A DNA stretch of 57,461 nt from positions 1 to 57,461 of IMG/VR virus record IMGVR_UViG_3300017788_000030; one strand, written 5' to 3'. The position numbers and the translations under genes were made by a program. The DNA comes from a virus. The notes beneath the pieces are model-generated. The model had not been told where the DNA came from and made no database searches. It saw only the letters and a program-made list of their open reading frames with translations. Of this stretch, positions 43,401 through 53,900 are shown one piece after another (positions within the stretch are counted from its first letter, which is position 1; every line of letters starts with the position of its first letter).

Positions 43401-44982
43401 TATTGGCATTAAGTCCAATTACTCTGGATTTATTACCAACAATCAAAGCGCCACTAGCATTAGAAATCCAATTATTAATACCAAATACGCTCGTATTAGA
43501 CATGGCGTTGCCAGCAGTTCTAGTATCTGTACCAGAAACAGAACCGTCTGTGCTAATAACTATTCCACTAGTATTATTTAATACGCCAAATATTAAATTA
43601 TTATTACTATCAATTGGTACATGATTACGGGGGCCTATAATAATATTATTAGCTAGATTACCAGATAAATTATTATTATTACCAACAACTAAAGATTGTT
43701 TAATGTTTGATACGGTATTGTTTTGTCCTATAACGATCAAACCAGTTGGAGAAGCATCTAATGTGCTATTATTAATACCTAATAGTATACTGTCTTGTAA
43801 TCCGCTGGTTGTAGATGTTCCTAATCCTACTATCACAGACTTAAAACTATCTGATAAATTAATGTTACTACCAATATAAATACCACTATTAATTTTTGTT
43901 GTAATATTAGATTTGCCTATATTGATAATATCATTTCCGCTAACAGCAGAATTATTACCATATACAATATTATTAGAACCAGATATATTAGCATTTGATC
44001 CTAAAACAATATCATTATTTCCGCTAATATTAATATTGTTGCCGATATAAATATTATTATTTCCAATATTGTCTATATTTGTGCCAAATCCTATACCAGA
44101 ATTACCCACAAGCATAGATTCTGATACTAAAACAACAAGATTATTACCACTAATATTAGTATTATTGCCCAAAAAGATATTGTAGTTACCCGTTGCTTTA
44201 CAAGATGATCCAACCCCTATATTAGATAAGCCAGAAATAAATCCGTCAACAGTAAATGCTATATTATTCAAGCCTGATACTATACTATTATTGGATACTA
44301 TAAGAACTTTATCTCCACGGCCATAATTATTATTACCTATTACTATACCAGTATTATTTACTATATTATTATTATTGCCGAGTAAGATATAAGATAATCC
44401 ACTAATGGTATTATTATATCCTATCACATCATAAAAGTGACCGGTAACATTATTCATTCCTCCCAACACAGTATTAACCAAACTAGATCTAAAAACTTCT
44501 CTGCTAATACCAGTATGATCAACACTAAATATTATTTCACCACTAGTTTGTAGACTAGCAGGATCTAAAATTTTTGCCTTAATTTGAGCATAGTTAATAC
44601 TATTATAGTTGTTGTCCCTTCCTGCTAAATCTATAGTAACAGGATAACTTCCTGTTTCCGGGGGAGTTTGACTATTATGTACAAACAATATTCTCACGCC
44701 TGTTGCGCAATTAGTTTCATTTTCAACTTTTAATCCATCATAAGCACAATCTGTCACAATATGTAGCGCAGCATCGGGATTGGTATTATTAAGACCCAAG
44801 CGACCTTTCGAAGCATCAAAGTATAAAACATCTCCAGCTGTCGTACCAGATACTGCAAAATCTATATTTAGCCTATTCTTATTAAATATCGTAGGATTAC
44901 CAGAGGTATCTGATAGAATAATATCATAAGTTATTCCTGATCCTATATTTAATGTTCCGGAAATTACATTAAGATTTGACAT
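40432..44982 (-). CDS. Beta-roll fibre/adhesin-type virion protein (1,516 aa)
   Basis: The 1,516-aa protein has a short N-terminal part with LGLNNTNPDAALHIV (residues about 60-75). Residues about 165-640 are a long array of degenerate 14-16-residue repeats of the IGNNNxISGxNNIVLG kind, as in the left-handed beta-roll head of YadA-like adhesins. Another GVNTTAPRSTLDVSG unit follows near residue 865, then collagen-free strands and a C-terminal domain with GYGAVAGELKGAILSY (near residue 1410). This looks like a trimeric tail fibre or appendage that touches the host. A GGAG ribosome site lies about 8 nt before ATG. It sits directly after the tape-measure gene. Confidence 0.7.
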   Translation of the reverse strand: MSNLNVISGTLNIGSGITYDIILSDTSGNPTIFNKNRLNIDFAVSGTTAGDVLYFDASKGRLGLNNTNPDAALHIVTDCAYDGLKVENETNCATGVRILFVHNSQTPPETGSYPVTIDLAGRDNNYNSINYAQIKAKILDPASLQTSGEIIFSVDHTGISREVFRSSLVNTVLGGMNNVTGHFYDVIGYNNTISGLSYILLGNNNNIVNNTGIVIGNNNYGRGDKVLIVSNNSIVSGLNNIAFTVDGFISGLSNIGVGSSCKATGNYNIFLGNNTNISGNNLVVLVSESMLVGNSGIGFGTNIDNIGNNNIYIGNNINISGNNDIVLGSNANISGSNNIVYGNNSAVSGNDIINIGKSNITTKINSGIYIGSNINLSDSFKSVIVGLGTSTTSGLQDSILLGINNSTLDASPTGLIVIGQNNTVSNIKQSLVVGNNNNLSGNLANNIIIGPRNHVPIDSNNNLIFGVLNNTSGIVISTDGSVSGTDTRTAGNAMSNTSVFGINNWISNASGALIVGNKSRVIGLNANTLGSYTNLDGNNIQNLGNSNFVIGNNISILGSYNDIIGSNSLSVNTSSERNQVFGSGNIVIGPNEVIVSGISIGYNNEVYGPLNSVYGNNNTVGLVRYPCRVSGTNIVIIGNINDFGPGDRVLTCLFSPASKNTACYVRTILDGVDPTTELPLGIIKQNTNSNYITTLVVNADITQSNTVDYYVKTTFDDVVHGDGSACDECFADLYAGYDTGYVLAFQDGNDTTDLITNPLYGNYTTVVGNNNRYTHSSGLVLGYSNIISGVNHIAIGNGIKGYYNNTVQIGSSNLNKLFFDNEKIVFNTGTYQQGVYFNSSNAGGANNDRVLMINLSTNRVGVNTTAPRSTLDVSGVLTTDRLRVKLSTVSGYSLIADASGEATWQFPVNLSGQNSGLLFKVTDKIGSGIRDINFNTNTREIVYLRADRDSQQTFILDDDSIEERILIISPSGMFLNNPSSDYGYDFVVKGSGVQAPVDGDESVYLIKTIVDQNSIRIHNVTGVSGFLNRLTVASGLIFPVNLTGTILKVNNNGAVSSQSFDRHSLLFTHSSYASTGNNSLRYYPISQAITIGTTGEPPSQAETVLQQGPNNTFNNIILGSSTNINTVFNNAGAGGNYFIIAESGQAVGKKGLQYFVNSGALGVGVDTVTNDWQVSSVSDSKYWYEAGKLVIDGKIRAKELQLTPPGKTIPGANSINKYLKIIDNAGNVGLDTIDLDYQFSGIHPLNIVTNSSDEIVTIRLATTTSTNINLGASDNGLMIVWDGAKWIHNKGFRFPQSVDNTDNTLGMEFGNDVSLNSCRNNHVSAGGSLVRNTNNWKGSSQHSKFYLRGRTLADVSSELLADWHKNANSTANINNTISLQYLSDANPNVPIDHNRTFVWNYTVNYSAVFSNGTPNGYGAVAGELKGAILSYRNTNGTRTTVKLGSDTVTQKRYYGVDYSTKDPIGVSILNDGNNINVQRLGVFASGVPENNGLWSVEVDINQVFVPSGISFDNSDV

Positions 44983-44996
44983 TAAATTTCTCCATC

Positions 44997-47900
44997 TTAT
45001 GCTTGTTGAATATTTATTCCATCAAAATTATTACTAAACGAACTAAGTGCTTCATTTATACGACCACTAATAATTCTTTGTAGTCCCGGCTCTATCGAAG
45101 CCAGCGCTTCTGCTCCGGTGAGAACTATTTGGATTGGTGGTAGTGGGGCTAGTTGCATGGTTATGGTGTCTGGAATCCTAATAGACGATAATTGGTTAAT
45201 AAAAGTATTAAATGTTTGTGTAAAAGCAGATAGTCCGTCAATATTATTTACACCGTTACGATTATTAGTAATATTTGTTTGTGTTGGAGAAATCAAACCT
45301 TTAGTAACTTGACCAAGTAAGCTAGTAAATGTAGTCAATTGTTGATTTACGCTATTAAATATTTGTGTTAGAGTATTTTCTTGTGGAGCAACCACATTTC
45401 GTATCTCCTGTTGTCGTTGTGGAAATCTGGCTTCTTTATTAATTCTTTGTGCCTCAAAATGCTCTTGTATTTTGCGTATAAGAGGGGAATCGAAATCGCT
45501 TCTTAAATATGCTGGGGTTCCTGTCTGTCTATTATAACTTTGAGCTAAATTACCATTACTTTGAATTAAAAATCCTATACTTTTTATTAGTGCGTCATAT
45601 GGCATTTGTTTTAAACTTGTGTGTGTGGACGATCCTGATCCTCGTTGCAAATAAACCACACCTCCATCAGCATAATTGCCGCTATTAATAGCTTGCAATA
45701 GTGGTAAATTAGCTTGAGTAGCAGCACGATTAACCACAAACTCGCCGGGCGTTAGCATAGCAGGGACAGTGTCGGTGCCGCGAGGTTGATAGTTTACATA
45801 TTGACCTTGGCTAGCATATACTATGCCGCCCCTACTTTGATAAATGTTAGGAGTCAAAGACTTTTCTGGATCAAGAGGTGCTAGTCTACTATGTCGTAAT
45901 CTGTCTGCTCCTTGTCCAAAGAATGGTAGACTAATACCTCCCTCGTCCCTAACCAAGGCGCCTTGTGCTTGTGGAAATAATTTTCTAAGAATATTATAAA
46001 CAGAATATTCGTCTGGTCTTCTAAAAGTAAATTCCATGGAATTTTCAAAATCCGCAAAATTTGGTAGATTCATTTCTTCTGGTAGAATTGTTCTACCCTG
46101 AATATTCAATTCTTTTCTAGTAATGCCACTACCTCTAAGCATTCTCTCTAATTGTCCAGATGGGTCTTTTCTTGTTCTAGCGTATTCTTGTAGCGCTGGC
46201 AACAATGTTTTCAAATCGCCGGATGTACTAAAGTTAAATAAGGTCGTGCGGCTCCCCGGAGGGTATTGATTTGGATTCGGTAGATCTACTGAGCCAACAC
46301 CACTAACAGAAGGATCTAGTCCAGCAACTTTTTCACTAGAGCCCAATAAATCATAAGTAGAAAAAGCTTTTCTGGCTATCGTCTTTTCTCTCAATTCGGC
46401 ACTTTCAGGCGAAAATAGCTCTAGAGCAGACTGTATTGTTCTAGACATGATATTTTGTTGTTGAACATAAGCATCTTGAGGAAGATTTGGTTGGGATGCT
46501 AATTCTAAAGGTGCTTTATCAAAAGCGGTATACGCCATTCCTTTGCTTGCTGGTCCAGCATTAACAGCTCTTGGTCCCACCTCTGGTGGCTGTCCAAAGT
46601 TTTTAGCTCCTGGTTGTGCCATTCTAAAGACTGGTAAATCAAGACCCATTTGTGTTGCACGAGATGCTCTGCTATTTGGGTCCATCGGTAGTTGCCCGGA
46701 CTTTACTTTATCTATAGTTGTTTGATCAACACCATAAGACTCTAAAAATCTTAAGTATTCTTCGCTAATAGTACCAGAATCTAATTGTCTAGACAATCTA
46801 TATTCTAATTGTTTTTGTAATGATGCTAATTCTGTTTGTTGTTTAGCTATCTCTACCATTAGTTTAGATTGTTTATTACGAATTGTTGTTGATAGTTTTT
46901 TCCGAGCTGATTCCGATAAGGAACTATCATTCATTTTTGTGTCTCTAGTTTGTGCTAAATCATCTAATACTTTAAAATTATCACTGATTTGTGTCCTAAG
47001 TTCACTAATTCTTTTTATACTGGTTTGTGGTTTAGCTCCTGGTTGTGCAAAACCAACAGCTGCATTAACAACAGCATTTCGTGTCAAACTATTAAGGTCT
47101 GTTGGGATATCAAAAACTTGATTAGAGGCAAGTTCTACTCCTGTGCCTATGGTTGCACTAACTCCAGCAGCAGTTGCTCTTGTTCCCAGGGTTCCGACCA
47201 TAGAACGAACACCTTGTGTTGCTAGTCCATATCCCATTCCTGGAATAGCTCCGGCCACAGCACTAGTTACGGGATATTCTCCCATTAGTTGGTTAGCTTT
47301 TTGATTAGCTTCTGGAGCAACAGCATCTAGTCCTGCTTCTTGAATATAGCCCGCACCCATAGCCCCGACTACTCCACCAGTAAGAACAACTAATGGATAA
47401 GCAGGAGCGAATGGAGTAAGCAGCATCGGAGAAGCTAATTGAGCGGTTGCCGACCCTGCTGCTATACCAGCAGCTGTTGGACCGATAGATTTAGCAGCAG
47501 AAACGCCAGCAGCCTGAACTTGTCTTTCTTCTAAAGCAAATTTTTCCCAGTTGAACGTACTAATAGGACTCTGAGCATTGGTTGAATATGGACCCATACC
47601 AGCCCTATATGCTGCCATACCATTTGGTATTCTCATACCATCCTGAGCATAAACCAATCCACCCTTACTATATCCCATAGTTTGCATACTTTTTCTTAAA
47701 AAAGCCTGACTAGCTGGCATATTATTAAACTCAGGAGTATCTGCTATACTGGCTATTACAGCAAATAATTCATTTGGATTAGCATCTAATTGAGCTATAG
47801 TATAACCAGTATCTGCTAGTTTTTGATAATTATTATCTACTAGTTCTTGTCCTATTTGAAAAACAATACTACTTCTGGCATTTTTTCTATTTCTAAGTTT

Positions 47901-50900
47901 TTGTTGTAGTTGTGTTTTTTCTATATTATATTGTTCTTCAACTTTCTTTGGATCAATTCCTGCATCTAAATATTGTTGTTTTTTTAGTTGTGCTCTTTGT
48001 TCCCAAATTTGCATAGCATCATCCGAAGAAAAGTCTCCCATTTGAGCTGCAAACTGTTGATTTCTGACATTAGGACCCACATGAGTAGTATTGGCTAAGG
48101 CATGAGCCATCTCGTGCTTGGCCATTGCTGATGTTACGACCCTATCACGAAAAATTATATTTCTTGATTGTAAATCAAACGTTGCGGAAGCTCCAGACGG
48201 TAGACCTGATTGTCTAATTCCGGAGATGCCATAATTTTGATTTGTTGCCATTAGTAATTTTTGTTGTCCTTGTGGACTACTAGTATAACCTTGTAGTGAG
48301 TCTGTTAGACTATTCAGAGTATTTTTCATAGCATTCGGATCAAAAATATCTATAGCATTCAACTGCTCATTCTCTGGTAATCCACCATATTGAGCATAAA
48401 CAACTCCTCCTTTGGCATAAGGAAGTGATACGCCAACCTTTGCTCTATCCTGGGGTGTAGCAAATTTTTTCCATGTATTACGATCAATTCTTATATTACT
48501 ATTATTGGGTCTCTTAATTAGTACTCCCTCATTATTCCAACTAACATAGTCACCTACTAGTGGTTTATCACCAATTAAACGGCCATTTAACCAAGTATAT
48601 CCAGCAGATTTTGGCGTGGGTAGTGGAGAAGTTGATGGTTGTTTGCGATTAGTACCAACCGGAGGTCTGGGGGTTGATGGCATGGGCCCAGCCGAAGGTC
48701 TGGGACTTGGTGGAAACGGATCTAATCCGGCCCCTGTTCTTATTTGTCTCTCTCGTTCTGCATTATCTGCTTCTTGTTGTGTTTTAGCTCTTCTTTGTGC
48801 GCCTGGAGTTAATGGGGTTGGTGGACCACTTCCAGGAAAATTATTACCAGGAGGATCTAAAAATATTCCTTTCCCGGTTTCGGATTGATCTTCAGGTGTT
48901 GTTGGACGAGGTTTTATTGGGGGTTTGTAGGGCGGAGGCTCTAAAAATGGACCCGATGGAGTTCTCCGTGTTTTTTCTGCTTCTTCTTGTGCTGTTGTTC
49001 TAGGCTGAGGAAGTTGTTCTGGTTTTTGTCTATGGCAAGCTTCGACATAGTTGCGGTCGATCTCGCTGAGTCGATTGAGCGGCACACGGATGACGCTGCC
49101 GTTGGACTTGCGGATTTCGACCACGTCGTCTTTTAATCCTTGGAACCGACCCACCGTCGCATACTTTCCGCTCGCGTCCACCCAGCGCCGCTCTCGAATC
49201 TCTTTTTCATCACATTTTATTTTTACAGCAGCTTTATCTTTTTCTGTGGCAGCGGAAGGTTGCGATGGTTTGGGAGATTGTGATTGTTTGGCGGGGCGCG
49301 TCTTTAGAATACGTTCCTGATCTGATTTAATCAAGTGGTCAAATAAAAGATCGGTCTCCTGATAACGGGGTTCTCCATTTTCTTCGCCAGTCTGATACTT
49401 TATCAGAAAACGATCATGATCCTTCCAACCTCGAAACTCTCCTTTAAATATGCTTCTGCCTATAGCGTCTGTCTTTGGAGAGCCAAAATTCTGTCGATCA
49501 AATTTGTTTTGAGCGGTCCAGGTTCTAATACCTAACCCCTGTTCCTTTAGTGCTTGTTTTTTCTGATCATCACTACATTCGTATTTTTTTGCCGCATCTA
49601 ACATGTGTCTTAAAAAGTTGTTGAGACCGCTATTATTCAATCCTTCAATTATGCGATCTTGCGCGGCTACATTTTCCTCGTATCTCTTCTTTGCGCCCGC
49701 CGTACGCCCACCCGCGAGCCAATCCTCCATTCTGCGCTCTCGGTTGTTGATTGGAGCGGGATCATTTCGACTAACTGGTGGCACATACCATACACTATCA
49801 TCGTTGTCGGTTATTGGAACAGTCGTAACCTCAATGAAACAATCATTGTTATTCTTATTAAATTTGCCAATCTTATGTCTATATAATGGAGCACTCGTTC
49901 CACTACCTCCTTCTTTTCTATCCCACAGTTCTACTTGAGTTCCATTATAGTAGATTGGGAGCCCTTCGGCATCCCGGCTTTTTGTTGTAAAATAACCTTC
50001 CCTTAGTCCGTTTTGTACAGCATAATAAGTGGCTTCTCCTCCGTGTATACCAATTGTTTCCTTTGCTACACCTCCCTTTTGTAAATAAACAACTCCTCCT
50101 TTCGCATATTTATTTATGGATCCACCCTTACTATTATTAATACTTTGTAATAATGGTAAATTAGCCCTTGTCGCAGATCGGTTAACAACAAATTCTCCGG
50201 GAGTTAACATGGCCGGAACAGTATCAGTACCACGCGGTTCATAAGGAACTAACATACCATTATTAGCATAAACTATTCCTCCTCCAGCGGCAGGGCCGGC
50301 GGCTCGCCGAGGGACGTGCCCCGCGGGTGGAGCGGACCACGGGGGTGGGCTGAAATCTCCGCGCCGCCGACGCTCATGCCGCCGAGGAGGAGGTGGCCGC
50401 CGAGGAGGAGGTGGCCGCCGAGCCGGAGGTGCGGGTGGCTGTTGCCCGGCTCCAGCAGGAGCGGGAGGGGCTGGCATTCCCGGCATCCCTGGTACCAAAG
50501 CAGCTATTAAATTAATTATAGGTTGAAGTTGGTTAATAATTGGATTCCAGACATTCATCATATTTATGATGGCGCCTATACCTCTTTGGGTAGATCTACA
50601 ACATTTATCAATAGCTTCTAAAATAGCATCTAATTTAGCATGAGCACTCTTATCACTTAATGGCACATCATCAGTATTACTTTTTACAATATCTTTAGTA
50701 CTATATCCTAGTTTATTCGTATCTTTGCTAATACTTAAATTTTGTTTAGTCATTGTGTATATTTCACTAGGTTTTGTAATTTTTACGCCATCCTTAGTGG
50801 CAACCTGGGTCATATCTTCGGCTGTTCCTCCTTCTTGTAAGTATTTAACGCTGCCGCCTTTGCTCCTGTTGATAGATTCTAACAAACCTCTATGCCTAGA

Positions 50901-53900
50901 TGTTGCTTGTTTATTAACAACAAATTCTCCCGGTGTAAGCATCGCCGGCACAGTATCAGTTCCTCTTGGTTCGTATGGCACCAACATACCATTATTTGCA
51001 TAAACTATTCCTCCCAAATTTTTAGGATTAGCTATTCTTATAACTTTATTTTGAGCCTGTTTATTAGGAAATAAAAACTGTGCAACATTACTTCCGCCTA
51101 AAGCATTAAGTTTTTCTATGCTAGCATCAGGATTTCTAGGATCAATATATCCTTGTCTTGTTAGCCTTTTTAAGAGATTACCCCTAGCATTATCTTGATT
51201 TCTTTTATCTAATTGATTAAAGCCACCAACCATTTTATTAAAGTTGTTTATGTCGTTAACACTCTTAATAAAAGCTGTTTTAAACTTCTGATTAACTTTA
51301 GGATTTTTGTCTATTATGTTTAATAAATATGGATTATTTTTAGCAGTATTAAGTGCTGTGCTAGATGCTTGAGATAATAGTGATATTTGATTACGTAGGG
51401 CCGGATCGGTTTTTGAACTAACAGGAATCATTGATGCTACAGCAGCTATTTGATTATTATCAAAAGGCCTAAATATTGCTTCGGCTATTTTAGCATCCAA
51501 ACCATATTGTTGCATAGTTTGAATATCTGTTGTAACATCTCCGGATAGTGGAAATTTGCCCTTTAATTTTTCTAGAATATTTGATCTTAGTGTTAAGAAC
51601 CTACCAGGATTCTCAAATTTAGAAGGTAATTGAATATTACTTATTCTGGATAAAGTTTTCCACATTTGAGCTTGTTTTTCAGCTTCTTTATTTGCTAATA
51701 CTTTCTCTCTTCTTTGAGATTCTTGTGCTTTTTTAAGCATACTAGTATCATAGTCATTCCAGAGTTGGTCTGCTAATTCATCAGGAGTAATATTTAAATT
51801 ATTCTTACTTATATAATCTTTTTTAGCTTCTTCATATGATGCCCTAATACTATCATCTAATTCTACCAAAGCTTGATAACCTTTTAATTTAACGCCTGGA
51901 TCTATAGATTTTTGAATTTCATTTTCTTTATTTTTTCTCTCTATTAACAATTTTTGCCAGTCTTTAAATGCTGGGTCAGAATTAATAATATCAGAAGGTA
52001 GGCCTCCATTATCTCTATCAAAAGAAATCTGTCTTAAAGTATCTGTTGAAACAAATCCGAACCCACCACGATTATCAAAAAAAGTTTGTAATTCACCGTT
52101 TTTAGCAGCTAAATCGTCTTGGTCTTGTTTTCTTGTCTGAGCCTGTTTTATATCGAAATCATTCGCCCATGTAGGTAAATTTAGTGTTTTTAATAGATTC
52201 CGTCTATCATTTTCTTTATCTGCCATGTTTTTGCTTCTTTGTATGGCAGCATTTGTTTCTGCATTCAAGATGTCTTCGTCGGTAGCATTATGATTCAAAC
52301 CTAACGCTCTTGTTTTTTCTGTTCTATATCTATAGTCTTGTTGTTGTTGTGCCAACAATTGTTCTTGTGTTCTTTGTTGTCTTTGTGTTATTTCTGTTTT
52401 TCCGGTCTCTATGATTTTTTGAATTATTAGATCAATATCTTGTTGTTTAGCTGTTTTATATACTAAATATACTAAATCATCACCAGTAATTTGAGGTAAA
52501 GACAGTTGTTGTTGGTCTAATATCCGTAAAAGCTTATCTTTTATATCTTGAGACATGCCACTACTATTTATTCTATCTTTTTCTAAAGTAATTCTGATCA
52601 TCTCATCTACATATGTTGCTGCTCTTGGACCCAATCCTGATTTCCACCAATCTCCTTGTTGAGCGGACTCTACTTCTGATGACTGCATTCTTGAAGCCAT
52701 TTGTTCTGATGCTAGTCTTTGTTGTCTAGCTTCGTAAGCTGAAACACTGACATAGCCCATTTGAGCAATTTTATCAACTGGTCTTGTTAGTCCACCAAGA
52801 GCACTACCCAAGTATGTTTGTTGTTGTTCGCTTTCTTCTCTTTTTTTCTTATCGAATGCTTTAGGATCGTAAGCTAATTCGCCAAATGTTTGCACAGTAT
52901 CCAAAACCACATTTGTGCCTAAAGGAGCAGCCTTTGTTAATAATCCGGCTGCTGATCTTGTAGCAGCAGAATAGCCGAACCTTGCTCCTATATCTGCTGT
53001 TAATCCAACTGCTTGCGCAGTTGTTTCATCCGCTCCTAATGCTGTGGCTCCTGTTCGTAAAGCTTGTTGCATTAACACATTGCCAGCTACTGATCTTAAG
53101 TTTGCAAATTGTGTAACTTGCTGCCTAGTTGGAGTAACAGATCCAACCGCAGATTTAACCCCTTGTCCCAATCTTTGTAATGATCCCTCTGGAACTAATG
53201 TCGGATTCGGAACACCAACATCTGCTGCCCAATTATTAATACCTCTTCTTAAAGAAGATAGTCTTGATACTTGAGGAGCGGCCGTTGCTGATTGAGCAGC
53301 GGCCGTTACTGATGGTGCGCCTAAAGTAGCATTGGTTGCTGCGCTTTTAGCTCTAACATCTTTTATGTTTTTCCGAAAAGCATCATCTGTATCCGTGCCA
53401 TCAGCAGCATAAACTACTCCTCCTCTACTATATGTTTTTCCACTTCCATTACTACTATTAATACTTCTTAATAGTCCTAAATTATTTTTGGTAGCTTTAG
53501 CATTAACAACAAATTCCCCTGGTGTTAACATAGCAGGAATAGTATCTGTACCTTTAGGAGCAAAATTAACATAAGTTCCATCACTAGCATATACTACTCC
53601 TCCTTTAGACTGAGTTTGTGGAACTCTGCCTGGAGGAGTTAATCCTAATCCCATACTTCTTAATTGTTCAGTATTAAATCTAACCTCAATACTACTTAGT
53701 GCGTCAATAAATTTTTGATTCGCAGCATCTAACACCGCAGTTTGTTTATCTAAAGTGTTTTGGTTAATTCTTTGTGTAGTATCTATTAATGACCGTTGTT
53801 CTGAAGCTAGTAATGCTTGTAATTCTTTTATTTCTCTACTTTGTTCTGGAGGTTGTTCTAGTCTACTAATAATAGTTTGAAATATAGGATTATTTTGTAA

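Noticed and set aside
43000-44500. CRISPR-like array or variable-number repeats
   Set aside because: The repeat pattern is degenerate coding for IGNNN-type beta-roll units with no constant repeat/spacer length.
40432-44982. Diversity-generating retroelement target
   Set aside because: I found no reverse transcriptase and no template/variable repeat pair with adenine-specific changes in the window.
50316-50510. Plus-strand Arg/Trp-rich ORF in the GC-rich linker
   Set aside because: It is antisense to the tape-measure gene and consists of tandem-repeat codons only; there is no ribosome site or homology I recognise.
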